Origin: Willaertia magna
Taxonomy: Eukaryota; Heterolobosea; Eutetramitea; Acrasida; Naegleriidae
NCBI GenBank assembly: GCA_902984215.1
Contig: CADWAF010004782.1
Coordinates: forward strand, 1-64,000
DNA: 64,000 nt
Reading direction: 5' to 3'
Numbering within the stretch: the first letter of the stretch is position 1; each line of letters opens with the position of its first letter. Below are positions 29,115-39,800 of the stretch, piece by piece. The notes beneath the pieces were generated by a model. That model was not told where the DNA came from, ran no database searches, and saw nothing but the letters and a program-made list of their open reading frames with translations. Made by a program: the position numbers and the translations under genes.

Positions 29115-30517
29115 TTATTGTATAAGTGTTGTTCTGTCTATTATACTTGATAAATCTTCCATATATTTTGAAACCAATGGTGATAATTCTTTTTGAATTT
29201 CTTTTTGTAATCTTGATAATTCTTCTCTATTTACCAATAATAGCTTTCCATTTGTTTTAATAAGATGCCATCCATGTGTTAAAGGTCTAGTATTTACAGC
29301 AATATAACCAGACACTGCTAAAAGAAGCATTATTAACATACTAGTATAAACACCAAAAAATAAAGAAAGTAAAATTAAAGTTAAAATGTACTGGATAGGT
29401 AATAAAATTAAAACTACCATAATTTTGTAATGAGCTTCTTGATCCTTATATCCCTCAGCTAATTTCTTTCCAATAAATCTGGATAATAATCCTAATGGTC
29501 CATGATATAATGATCCAGGTAAAGCAAATGGAATAGTAAATATTAATTTAATAATATCTAATAGTATTGATTGACGGTTTTTTAACTCCTTAAAATCAAT
29601 ATTTAAAACTCTTAAACTGATTTGAAATGATCTTAATTTATCAAAAACAGATCTAGCCTCTCCAACATTTTCAAAAAGATCTATAAATCTTCTTGTCAAC
29701 AACAAATATTCTTCTTGAGTAATATTTTCATCTTTTCTTCTAAACATTGATCTAGCTAAATGTGCAATTGAAATAGTTTCATTATCTTTTGCAATAATTG
29801 TGACATCTTGTAAAGCTTTTCTTAAAGTCTCTGCTAGTTCATGTAAAACTCTATCAGGATCTTTTTTGTATTCACTTAATAAATCTCTATCAATCTTAAT
29901 AGGTTTACCATATTGTACAAATACATTGGAACGAAATCTATTTTTGTCATCATAATTAAGGCCAACTGGAACGACAGAAACAAATGGTAGATTTTCATTA
30001 GATAATAAAGCAGTGAATGCAGCTCTAGCGAAACCAGTCTTTACAGTTTGAATATCAGAATTATTATGCGAAATTCCTTCTGGAAAGATTACCAACGCAT
30101 CACCATCTAATAATACTTTAGCCATTGCATCAATTGCAGCTTGACTATTAGTTTTTCTTTGTTCTTCTTCGTCTTTTGTTACATCTTGTTGTCTTATGAC
30201 AGGTATTGTACCAAGAAGCCTTAAGAAATACCCAAGTAATGGTAATTTAAATAGATAACCTGCAGCAACACCTCTAACCTTTCTCTTTTTTACTTTAGTG
30301 TAGATAAATAGAGGATCAACTAAACCATTATGATGATTTCCACAAAATATAACAGGACCTTTATCGGGAATTGAAGTACTACCTTTAACACTAACTCTTT
30401 CATAAAATAAACTAATACAAAATCTAATAATCATAACTAGTTACCCTCGTACTGGTCAATTAGCACTTACTCTAAAAATTCTACTAGCAAAAAATAGACT
30501 AACTTATTTACAGACAT
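29115..30517 (-). CDS. glycerolipid acyltransferase (PlsC family, GPAT-like), 2 exons
   Basis: Exons 30517-30471 and 30423-29115, 47-nt intron, about 451 residues. The first exon gives MSVNKLVYFLLVEFL, joined as E-FCISLFYERV, which restores the usual N-terminus of the family; the ATG at 30434 lies inside the intron. The acyltransferase block has NHHNGLVDP (NHX4D, about 44-52), RGVAAGYLFKLPLLGYF, GTIPVIRQ and FPEGISH (about 130). C-terminal hydrophobic segments (LIFTIPFALPGSLYHGPLG, IMVVLILLPIQYILTLILL, TSMLIMLLLAVSGYIAV) anchor it in the ER. It most resembles yeast Sct1/Gpt2-type glycerol-3-phosphate acyltransferases, the first step of phospholipid synthesis. Confidence 0.85.
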
Positions 30518-30973
30518 TTTTTTCTAATAAAAAAGATAGACAAGATCATCCTTCTAAATTTCTGAATGAAAAAATCTAGAAGTGCAAGAGAACTCTTCCA
30601 AGGCTTGATTAGCATTATGTATTTCGTTTTTCTATTAAAATTTTGTTCGAGTTTAGATGAGAAATTTTTGTCAAACCAACAAAGTTTAAAATTTAAATTT
30701 TAAATATAATTTATTTACAGTTGTAAATCATTGTCTTTGGCCAAATTTCTCATCTAAATACGAACAAAATTTTAATAGAAAAACGAAATACATAATTAGC
30801 ATATCACGTAATAACAGTGTCAGTTGAGAGAAGAATAAAGGAACAAAAGTGAAATTACATTAAAATACAGATCAATAAATTGATCTCTTTTTATTGATCT
30901 TCTTTTTTACAGAAATTTATTCAAAAAAAGTTATTTGGACATATTAAATAGTAGTTCTACTGCTTAGATTAAT
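30518..30973. other. intergenic region with hairpin-forming repeat
   Basis: About 450 bases upstream of the acyltransferase gene and downstream of the ubiquitin-like gene. It is dominated by the long inverted repeat listed separately. The remainder is AT-rich, with a small dyad TTGATCTC...GATC around 30880-30900. No ORF with coding character. Confidence 0.5.
30614..30796. repeat. near-perfect 54-bp inverted repeat with 75-nt spacer
   Basis: Arms 30614-30667 and 30743-30796 are reverse complements at 52 of 54 positions; the two mismatches are adjacent, so 36 bp on one side are perfect. The spacer is AT-rich and itself partly self-complementary (AAATTTAAATTT). Remnants of homology (GATTAGC-like) extend past the outer ends with an indel. 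It could be a foldback transposon/MITE, or a transcribed hairpin able to feed Dicer-like processing. Confidence 0.85.
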
Positions 30974-31210
30974 TTAAAAACAACCTCCCTTTAATTGTAA
31001 AATTAATTGAACAGTATCACCTGCTTTAAGACCTGCTTCTTTAACAGTTTTATCATCAGCTAAAATCTTTCCGTTCATAACAAGTCTTTGTTGAGCAATT
31101 GCAATACCAACTTTTTCTTGAATAAGTTGTTTTAAATAAGTGATCTTATCATTTTCATCTACTTCGAACTTGTTGATACCACCTGATAAAGTCTTAATGT
31201 TAACTAGCAT
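30974..31210 (-). CDS. ubiquitin-like modifier protein
   Basis: A 78-residue ubiquitin fold: MLVNIKTLSGG, EKVGIAIAQQRLVMNGKIL and VQLILQLKGG, with the di-Gly at 75-76 followed by CF. The short C-terminal extension means processing would be needed to expose Gly76. At position 72, which separates ubiquitin (Arg) from NEDD8 (Ala), it has Gln. The sequence is closer to NEDD8/ubiquitin-like proteins than to ubiquitin itself (K48 equivalent region differs), but no single family fits well. It is likely a conjugatable modifier; use as a free adaptor cannot be excluded. Start after an A/T-rich run with ATG at 31210. Confidence 0.75.
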   Translation of the reverse strand: MLVNIKTLSGGINKFEVDENDKITYLKQLIQEKVGIAIAQQRLVMNGKILADDKTVKEAGLKAGDTVQLILQLKGGCF

Positions 31211-31356
31211 TTTTTTTTAATAATAAAAAATGATGTGATTTTTTTTTATTTTATAAAATTGAAAGTTGTTGGTGTTGTTCTTTACAATGTAGAGTTCATG
31301 AATACAAACGCTTGGGACGGGAAAAGCATTTTGGATTTTCAAAGAGCTAAATAAAA

Positions 31357-32711
31357 ATGAGGAACTGTGAAAAGTTGTCATCATCCATTGGCATGTTTAC
31401 TTCTTTTAATAACAACAGAAATTCAAGAAGAACCGGTACCTATACATTGACATTTGTAAACTATATAGTTTTATTTGTTCTTTTAACAATCATTTCATCG
31501 GAATGTTTGGGAAAGAAGATTGAAATTATTGCTCATAGAGGTGCTCCAAACCTAGCTCCGGAACATACTTTTAGAAGGTTAGTTTTATTATAATATGTTG
31601 TTATATTGTTAAATAAATTTAGTTATGGAATTGCTATTGAAAATGGTGCAGATTATGTTGAATTAGATATTATGCCAACTAAAGATAATATTTTAGTTGT
31701 TACCCATTCATTTGAATTATCAGAAATTACTAATGTTGCTGATTTACCACAATTTGCTGATAGAAAGAAGACAATTGTTGTTGAGAATTTAGTAAGTATT
31801 ATTTGTTACTAAATGATTTTATAATTAATTATTAAAAAAAGGGAAAACATACTGGTTGGTTTGTTCAAGATTTCACATTCAATGAAATTCAAATTTTACG
31901 TGTTCATGAAAGATATCCATTTAGAAATCAATTATTTAATGGATTATATACAATGCCATCTTTAGAACAAACAATTCAATTTGTTCAAGGAATTAGTCAA
32001 TATACAAAACAATCATATAAATTATATATTGAAACTAAACATCCAACATTTTTTGAAAAAGTAGTTGGTTTGGATGTACATCAAACTTTTGTAAACATTT
32101 TGAAAAAACATAATTATGTTAGTTTGACAATGTTCCAATCATTTGAATCATCTAGTTTAAAAACAATTAAAGAATTATTAGATAAAGATTCATTAAAAGG
32201 TATTGGTTATGTCCAATTAATAACACCAAATAGAATTCAAAACGATACAGGTTTACCTTTTTCTGAATATCTCACAAATGAAGGTTTAGATAAATTAATG
32301 ACTTATGCAACTGGAGTTGGACCTAATGCAGTTATGGTTACAAAGCAATGGGTTGAAGAATGTCATAAAAGAAATATTGTTGTTCATCCATGGACATTAC
32401 GTTCTGATCCTTACTTTTTAAATGGAACTACTTTTGATGAAGTTTTATTCCAATTTTTAGATTATGGAATAGATGGAATTTTCACAGAAGATATTATTGC
32501 TACAAAAGCAGGTATTGCATTGTATTTAGATGAATTTGATGAAGTTAAATTTATTGTAGCAAGTTCAAGTGTTATCGTTGGTCTTTTTGTGATTGGTGGA
32601 ATAATTGCTGCAGTCTTTTTCTATTACAGACATAAAAATAGACGTTATGCATTCCAAGAAGAAGAAACAGAATTATCTAAGGAACCTGCTTATCCAAAAG
32701 GATATTTTTAA
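31357..32711 (+). CDS. membrane glycerophosphodiester phosphodiesterase (3 exons)
   Basis: Exons 31357-31577, 31623-31791 and 31842-32711, with introns of 45 and 50 nt, 419 residues. An N-terminal hydrophobic segment (YIVLFVLLTIISSECLG) is a signal peptide or anchor. The GDPD domain has HRGAPNLAPEHTFR and, across the first splice, ENGADYVELDIMPTKDN (catalytic His/Arg and metal-binding Glu/Asp); HTGWFVQDFT follows the second splice. A C-terminal TM helix (VIVGLFVIGGIIAAVFFYY) with a basic tail anchors it. The enzyme hydrolyses glycerophosphodiesters to glycerol-3-phosphate and an alcohol, and would face the lumen or outside. It resembles GlpQ-type, secreted forms. Confidence 0.88.
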
Positions 32712-32733
32712 TTTATTGTAAAGTAAAGAGTTT

Positions 32734-34320
32734 TTATTTTTGGTCAACTGTCAATTTTCTAGTTGCTAATGTTTTGTTTGATTGCCAAAAACTTTCAACA
32801 CTCCCTTTTAACATAAAAGCTTCAATAATTTCAGGTTTTTGAATAGCATCCTTAACATGAAATGGTACATAAGCTGGATTTAAACAAAACAAAGGACTTT
32901 GATAACCCCTAACTTGCATAATCTTCTTTCCTTTAAATTCTAAACCTAATCTTTTCATTGCCCTTCTAATTGCAACATCTTGTAAGTGTGTAGCTTTAGA
33001 TTTAATTTGAAATTCATAATCAAATCCACTTTCAATATTTTCAATTTCAGTATCAAAAACATCACAACAATTCTCACTAACATAATTAGCAATTTCAACA
33101 TTATTCTTTAAAAATTCAACATAAGCATCTTCATAAAGTAAAAGTGCAGATTTTCTTGTCATATACTTTCCTTTAAATTCATAAATAATTTCATAACCAT
33201 TTGGATATTTTTGCATTAATTTTTCAATCTTTTTTCTTTTTTGTTCACCACCACCAAAATAACCAACACGTTCATGAACTGTCATTCCTTCTTTTTCCAA
33301 ATCTAAATATTCAATTTTATATTCTTTCCATTCTCTTTCATTTTGAATAGATTTTACCTTCTCTAAAGAGTATTTCATTTCTTCTTCTTTCTTTAATTCA
33401 ACTGTCGCAAAACTATTTTCTGAATTGTAACGATGTGGAGTGATTGTTAATTTTGAACGTTGATCTTGTAAAATTCTAGGAATTAAAAAACAATAAATAT
33501 TACAATTACCATCTTGTGTTAAAGAATAAGGTAAATAAGTAATTATAATTTTTTTACCTTCATAATGATTCAAAATATAATTATTTAAAACTTTAAGGTT
33601 CATTGTATTCTCTAATGTGTCTGTTATTTCATTTTGTTGTTCAAATTCTAATTCATTTTGGAAATCATTACAACCAATACATAAAATTTCACTTTTTAGT
33701 AAATAATTTTTACAATTTTGAAAAGCGTTTGAATTAATGTCAATATCTTTTACAAAAGTAAAAATTGTTTCTTCAATAAAATTATATTTTTTATCATCTT
33801 TTAAAAAATTCTTTTTTTCTTTATTTTCAATTAATTTTAATTGTTCTTGAAATTCAGGTTTTAAAACTCTTTTCTTTTCAAATAAAAAATAACCAATAGA
33901 ATTATTTTCATTATCTTTTGTAAAGAATGAATTTAAAAAATAATTTTGAATTGGGATAATATCTATATTTGGTTCAATACCAATTATTTCAATAAATTCA
34001 TTAAATTTTTCATTATAAGATTTACATATTTCTATTAATCTATTTTGTAAAGATTTTAAAATAATAATTTTTAATTTTCTTTTTGGTTGTAATAAAGAAA
34101 ATAATCCTTGAATATTTTCAAAAGATAAATCTGTAAAACAAATAATTTCTACGGTTTTTAACTCTTTTTCTGGATTTATTGGAATACCAAAATTAAAAGA
34201 AATATTTAGTTTTGGGACATTAATAAATGTTCCTTGATTGTTGACTGAATAACCAACAAGACTGTTAAATATTGGAATATTGGGAATTGTGAAATCTCTT
34301 CCTTTGTGAATTGGATACAT
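32734..34320 (-). CDS. degenerate metallo-beta-lactamase/RNase Z-like protein
   Basis: About 528 residues from the ATG at 34320, which follows eight A; the frame also opens at 34350. The N-terminal 90 residues have the look of the RNase Z/MBL fold: LVGYSVNNQGTFINVPKLN, then ISFNFGIPIN (normally FDxG), then IICFTDLSFENIQGLFSLLQ where the metal-binding HXHXDH and GL..LL should be. The zinc ligands are gone. Downstream are Lys/Glu-rich stretches and a C-terminal region with KGKYMTRKSALLLYEDAYVE. This suggests a catalytically dead MBL-fold protein. The MBL reading is by eye; if wrong, the protein is simply unknown. Convergent with the GDPD gene. Confidence 0.45.
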   Translation of the reverse strand: MYPIHKGRDFTIPNIPIFNSLVGYSVNNQGTFINVPKLNISFNFGIPINPEKELKTVEIICFTDLSFENIQGLFSLLQPKRKLKIIILKSLQNRLIEICKSYNEKFNEFIEIIGIEPNIDIIPIQNYFLNSFFTKDNENNSIGYFLFEKKRVLKPEFQEQLKLIENKEKKNFLKDDKKYNFIEETIFTFVKDIDINSNAFQNCKNYLLKSEILCIGCNDFQNELEFEQQNEITDTLENTMNLKVLNNYILNHYEGKKIIITYLPYSLTQDGNCNIYCFLIPRILQDQRSKLTITPHRYNSENSFATVELKKEEEMKYSLEKVKSIQNEREWKEYKIEYLDLEKEGMTVHERVGYFGGGEQKRKKIEKLMQKYPNGYEIIYEFKGKYMTRKSALLLYEDAYVEFLKNNVEIANYVSENCCDVFDTEIENIESGFDYEFQIKSKATHLQDVAIRRAMKRLGLEFKGKKIMQVRGYQSPLFCLNPAYVPFHVKDAIQKPEIIEAFMLKGSVESFWQSNKTLATRKLTVDQK

Positions 34321-34599
34321 TTTTTTTAATTTCACTGTTTCGAAGAACATCGGCTCTTACAAAAAATTAAGTGATCGGTCAAGGTCAGATTTGATGTTGT
34401 GGTTGAAAATCAACCTTTTGTTGGATTGTAAAAGTGTTACAAAACATTTTTAGTTATTACACATTTTCAGTCTATAATTATTAACAATGTATTTGTTGTC
34501 ATTACTCATTTGATTTTGTTTACTAATAAATCACTTATCCTACGTCTTTTCCATTTGGTATTTATTAAAATAATAAATTTTAAAAAAAACAAACAACAA

Positions 34600-35847
34600 A
34601 TGGCCTCATCATCCTATAAATTTCTATGTAAACATGAAGACGACGATCAATTTCCATTAACTTTACAACAATTACATGAATCATCATCTAAACATCAATA
34701 TATTTTCTCAAATGAAATTACGGAACTTAATCAATTATATTATTTTCAAGAAGTTATTGATAAAATTAGATACATCCTAACCTTCTACACTGATAAAGAT
34801 ACTTCTATAGCTAATACTTCAGCTTATTCTCAATTACTTTCTCAAGAACCAGAATTAAATCCTTTCAAAGATAAACTTTTCTCTAAGGAGATTGCATCTT
34901 TGGACAATTTGAAAAAAAACAGTAAAAAACAAAAGAAAGGCTTGAAAGAGGTTTTAGGTTTGGATGGAGGTAAGGTAGATGAAGAAAGGATAGCATTAGA
35001 TAAGGTATTTGGTTTTAGCAAAGAAGAATATTTAAAATTAAGAAAATCAATATTTGGTGAGAACTTTACAATTTATACTTTTACTAGAGGATGGGATCCA
35101 GAATTTAAAAGTGTTAATAAGGTTGTTAAATTATTTGTAGATAATATAGAATGGAGATTAAGATTTAAACCAATGGAAACCCTTTGGGAAGATATTGAAG
35201 AATCAGCCAAGTCTAAATCATTATATGATTATGGTTTTGATCAATTTGGTAATCCTATAATCTATATGATTGTTGGAAGAGAATCAATTGGTAAAGATAA
35301 ATTAGATGATAAATCTTTATTAACAAGATTTAGACATTTATGTGTTTGTATGGAAAGTATGTTTTGTAAATTATATGAAAACAATCAAGCCTTAAACTAT
35401 CTTGAAAATAAAAAGAAATTGAATGGAGAAACAATAGAAGAAGAGAATAATACAAGTAATAACAAGACTGAAAAGAAACATCCTTGGAACTTTACTTGGG
35501 TTGTTGATGTTAAAGATGCACCAGTAAGCATGGATTTAGTTAAGAAAATTAAATTTATTTTTGATTTATTAGGATATTATTATCCAGAACGTTCAGATAA
35601 GATTTATGTTTTAAATTTACCATTTTTTGGTAAATTAATTTGGGCTTTTATTTCTAATTTCTTATCAGAAAAACAAAGAAATCAATATAATTTTCTTTCA
35701 GATAATCCTTATGTTAAGGAATTACAAAAGAATATTGATTTGGAGATGCTTAGTGCTGATTTAACGATAAGTGGAATACCTGAAGAGAATTTTAAGTTTG
35801 ATTTGGAAAAGAGAATACAAGAAGAGGAAGAATTACATTTTAAATAG
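34600..35847 (+). CDS. CRAL-TRIO (Sec14-like) lipid-transfer protein
   Basis: A 415-residue protein from the ATG at 34600 (context AACAACAA). The second half is a CRAL-TRIO domain: YDYGFDQFGNPIIYMIVGR, FTWVVDVKDAPVSMD, ERSDKIYVLNLPFFGKLIWA and the C-terminal helix FLSEKQRNQYNFLSD. These proteins bind and exchange hydrophobic lipids such as phosphatidylinositol. An N-terminal helical region contains RGWDPEFKSVNKVVKLFVDN, the usual CRAL-TRIO-N segment. A charged insert (NGETIEEENNTSNNKTEKK) sits inside the domain. No membrane anchor. The exact lipid cannot be inferred. Confidence 0.8.
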   Translation: MASSSYKFLCKHEDDDQFPLTLQQLHESSSKHQYIFSNEITELNQLYYFQEVIDKIRYILTFYTDKDTSIANTSAYSQLLSQEPELNPFKDKLFSKEIASLDNLKKNSKKQKKGLKEVLGLDGGKVDEERIALDKVFGFSKEEYLKLRKSIFGENFTIYTFTRGWDPEFKSVNKVVKLFVDNIEWRLRFKPMETLWEDIEESAKSKSLYDYGFDQFGNPIIYMIVGRESIGKDKLDDKSLLTRFRHLCVCMESMFCKLYENNQALNYLENKKKLNGETIEEENNTSNNKTEKKHPWNFTWVVDVKDAPVSMDLVKKIKFIFDLLGYYYPERSDKIYVLNLPFFGKLIWAFISNFLSEKQRNQYNFLSDNPYVKELQKNIDLEMLSADLTISGIPEENFKFDLEKRIQEEEELHFK

Positions 35848-35903
35848 ATTATTAGTGACATTTTGTACATTAATTGTAAAAATAAATCTTTTGTAAAAAA
35901 AAA

Positions 35904-36812
35904 ATGAAGCGCCTTGGCATGATGACATTTCACAATAAAACAAATATTAAATCATTTGTTTATCGGAATGCAATAAATTTATGCATAATTAATAATCATT
36001 TGAAATATTATCATAAATGTCTGTACAACTTTCAATTAGAAGATATTGCAAATGTTAATAATGTTTCCATCCAGACAGAAAATATTAATAGTAAATGGAT
36101 AAAACTTCAAAGAATGAATTATAAACAAAATGGAATTCCAAAATCGTGGGACATGGCATTTGTACAAGATTCTGTGGCTTGTTTAATTTATCAAAAAGAT
36201 AAAAAATGTTTCTATTTTGTTAAACAATTTAGACCTGCTGTCTATGCTAGACAATTAAGAGAAAAAGCATTGTTTGAAGGATTAAAGTTAAGTGAAAAGG
36301 AAATACATAAAATTGGCGTTGAAAAGGAAGAAGAAAAACAATTGAGTCCCTTAGAATTAAATTTAAAATTGGAAGAAAAAGTAAAAGAATTACCAAAACC
36401 TAAATTGTCAATTGAGTTATGTGCTGGAATATCTGATAAATTAAATAAATCTCCAATTGAAACTATTCAAGCTGAATTAGAAGAAGAATGTGGATATAGA
36501 GTACCTATTGATAAAATTGAATTAATTAATAGTTACTATAATGGTACAGGAATCACAGCGAGTGTGCAACATTTATATTATTTAGAATTAAATAATGAAG
36601 AAGAAAAGGAATGGAAAGTAAGTGAGGGAGGAGGATTAATTGAAGAAGGTGAATTTCTTGAAAGAATTGAAGTTCCACTTAGTAAAATTGTAGATACCAT
36701 ACATGATAAATCATTAGTAATCCCTAATACTCTTTGTTATGGTGTGACTTGGTGGTTTTTAGAAAAGGCAACAAATGAAGAAAGAACTAAATATTACTTT
36801 AAAAAGAATTAA
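35904..36812 (+). CDS. Nudix hydrolase, NUDT14-like (UDP-sugar pyrophosphatase)
   Basis: A 302-residue protein. The Nudix-box region (GISDKLNKSPIETI, then QAELEEECGY, about 175-200) has the same length as the variant box of NUDT14 and keeps the metal-binding EXXEE acids. Other family features are SVACLIYQ, FVKQFRPAVYARQ and YYNGTGITASVQHLYY. NUDT14-type enzymes hydrolyse UDP-glucose to UMP and sugar phosphate. The N-terminus (MKRLGMMTFHNKTNIK onward) is basic, without acids for 40 residues, which suggests a mitochondrial targeting peptide. An insert rich in Lys/Glu separates the strand with RPAVYARQ from the box. Single exon. Confidence 0.8.
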   Translation: MKRLGMMTFHNKTNIKSFVYRNAINLCIINNHLKYYHKCLYNFQLEDIANVNNVSIQTENINSKWIKLQRMNYKQNGIPKSWDMAFVQDSVACLIYQKDKKCFYFVKQFRPAVYARQLREKALFEGLKLSEKEIHKIGVEKEEEKQLSPLELNLKLEEKVKELPKPKLSIELCAGISDKLNKSPIETIQAELEEECGYRVPIDKIELINSYYNGTGITASVQHLYYLELNNEEEKEWKVSEGGGLIEEGEFLERIEVPLSKIVDTIHDKSLVIPNTLCYGVTWWFLEKATNEERTKYYFKKN

Positions 36813-36840
36813 TCAATTACAATAATTTATTGTTGTTGTA

Positions 36841-39800
36841 TTAATGTTCTATTAATTCACTCCAAGTATTCTTAAAAGTATGTTTCTGTTGTTGAGGTAA
36901 AAACTGCACAGAAGGGAATGAGATACCATCATCATTATTGGTAATAAAGTTTGGAGATTTAAAAACTGTTTTTGTGGGACAATGTTCCATTAAATATAAC
37001 CAAAGAGAATCACCATCAATTTCTTCCAATCCTTTAAAAATATCTTTTGTAATTTGTTGAAATTCGGGTGGTACACTTTCATCTAAAAATGGTGATAAAA
37101 CATTACAAATATCATAAACATGAATTGTTGAATTTGTAGATATTCTTTTCTTAAATATTTCACTGTTTACAATAACTAAAAAGAATTTTAAAATACTTTT
37201 TAAATATTTATATTCTGGTTCAGTTCTAAAATAATCTAATTTCACTTCTAAATCAACAACTTTATATCTTTTCATCTCATTTTCATTTAATTGTTTTAAA
37301 ATATTTTTTAAAATTGGATATAAATCACTGACAATCCTTCCATAAAGGAAATCATCAAACTTTTTAGTTAAATTTCCAATTAAATCAATGGCTTTTTGTT
37401 TTAAAGTAAATGGTGTTCTCTTTTGTGTTAAATTTGTTACAACTATAGGCCATAATATATGTACAATTGGTAAGATCTTATTTCCAGTATTTTCTTCATC
37501 TGATTCTATGATATTACTATTTTCAAATAGTTGTATTGAATTTTCAATTATATTTAGAAATGACACAGATACAATTAATGTATGTTGTGAATTATTTACA
37601 AAATGTTGTGTTTTTTGTAAAATTGATTTAATTATATCAATTTCTTTTTGTGTTAATTCTTTTTTGTCATCATTTTGATGTTCATTCTTTAATGTTTTTA
37701 TAATATTTCCTAAAATAGAAAATAACATTGGTAAATGTTTACTATTTTTTAATAATTGTTGTTGATCAATTGTTGAAAAGATACTTTCAATACAATCTTC
37801 AATTATTGTAATTGAATTATTTGTAAAATTATTTGAATAACAACTTAGAACATTAAATTCAAATAGTGTATTTAAAACTCTTGGAATATGTGGATATATA
37901 GATAAATATTTCATTCTATATCTTATATCATCAACCATATAATCAAAATTAGAAACTAATAACTTCATTACTCTATCTCTGACAGGTGACGTTTGTATTT
38001 TTGTTGGACTGTTATCACTGTTACTATCTGTTTCTCTGAATTGTTGCGTTTGTTGATTTAATTCTTCTGGATAGAAATATTGTGATATTATATTTAATGC
38101 TTTAAAACAACTCTGTTGTATATGAATTGAAGAATAACCTAATTGATTTAATATTGGATATAAAACTCTAATTAAAAAAGAATTTTGTTTTTCTTTATCA
38201 TTCTTATCTATAAATTGTGATAATAATGCAATATTTTCTAATAATAAACAATTAGTTTCTACTTGTACTTGATTATCATTACTTTCCATTAAAGCTTCTG
38301 TGTGAATATCTAATAGTTGATTAATAAAGTCTCTCACTCTCTTCTTTACATATTCTTCACCATTATTATTCTTTTCAATTATTAAATCTTTAAAAGCTAT
38401 TGAGCTAGATAACGAATTATAACTAGAAAGTAATCCTTTTAATATTTTATTACAAACCAATAAACTTTCATTACGATAACTAAGCACACTAGTTGAACTA
38501 GTCTCTTCTTCACTACTTAGTGAACTGGGTGTTGCATAACGAAAGGCAATATCTATTAAATAATCAAAGAACTGTTTTACTTCTAATCCAAGATATTTAC
38601 CAAATAATTCACAAGTATTATAAATAATATTTACAATTCTTTCATCAATAAAGTTTTTAAATATTTTTTTTGGATAATTATTTTCCTCAGTAATTAAATT
38701 AAATTGATCCATTTGAAGTGAGATTATTAAAATTAAAATAATATCAGATAATAATGATGAGGAAGATAGAAATTGTATTCCTAATTTAGATGACTGTAAA
38801 AATAATTTAGTATAATAATAAAATAGTTTATATGTAGTTGCTTTTTGTTTTTCATTGGTTGTATATTTACATATATTAGGTATTGTTCTTAATAATTTAA
38901 TATATCTATCCTCAATAATTGATGTTATCTCTATTTTATCTAATAAATTATTTCCACTATAATTGTTATCACTGCTATTATCATTACCACCACTTAATAA
39001 ACATTCAATTAAAATTGGTGTTACTTCTTTTAAAGTATGTTGACAATTTAATAAAATATTTTCGCATGCCTCTAACATGGCTATTTGAATTTCTGTATTT
39101 TCTAAAAGAGAAACAGTTGATGTAAAATGTGAATAATTTTCAATACTAAAAATCTTTTCTAAATAATGAATAAATTTTTCAAATCTTTCATTTTTATTAT
39201 TTATGTTATTACTGTAAATTATATTTGATAAATTTTGTATAGATAAATTTTGTAAACTATTCAGTTCATCATCTTCTTCTTCTTTTTTATTATCTTTACA
39301 TACAATACAAGTAACTTGTGAAAATAATTGAAATGTTGCACATTGTACTTTTGTAGAAGTAAAATTTGGTAAATAAATTAATTTTGATATTTTACTTATT
39401 ATTCCAGGAAATATCTTTTCAATTAATTGTGGACATGATAATACATCATTTTGTTCTAAATTATTATTTTCTTCTAAATTAGGTAAATATTTTAAAGTTA
39501 TATTTATTAAATCTTTTATACATAAAATAGATTCTAATTGTAAATCTCTATTTTTTTCAAATATTGAAATATCTAATAATTTACTAATAAATAAAGCAAT
39601 AGAAGATAATGAAAATAAATTATAAATTATTGAAGAATATTTCCAATCTTTAGAAATTAATAAATGAAATGATTTCACTAAATTAAATTTTAATTCTTCG
39701 TTTGAAATTATTGTTGTTGTCACCTCTTCTTCATTCTTTTCAGAATAATAAACATGAATTAAAAATAGAGATTGATAAAGAGTAAAATATTTAGCAGGGT

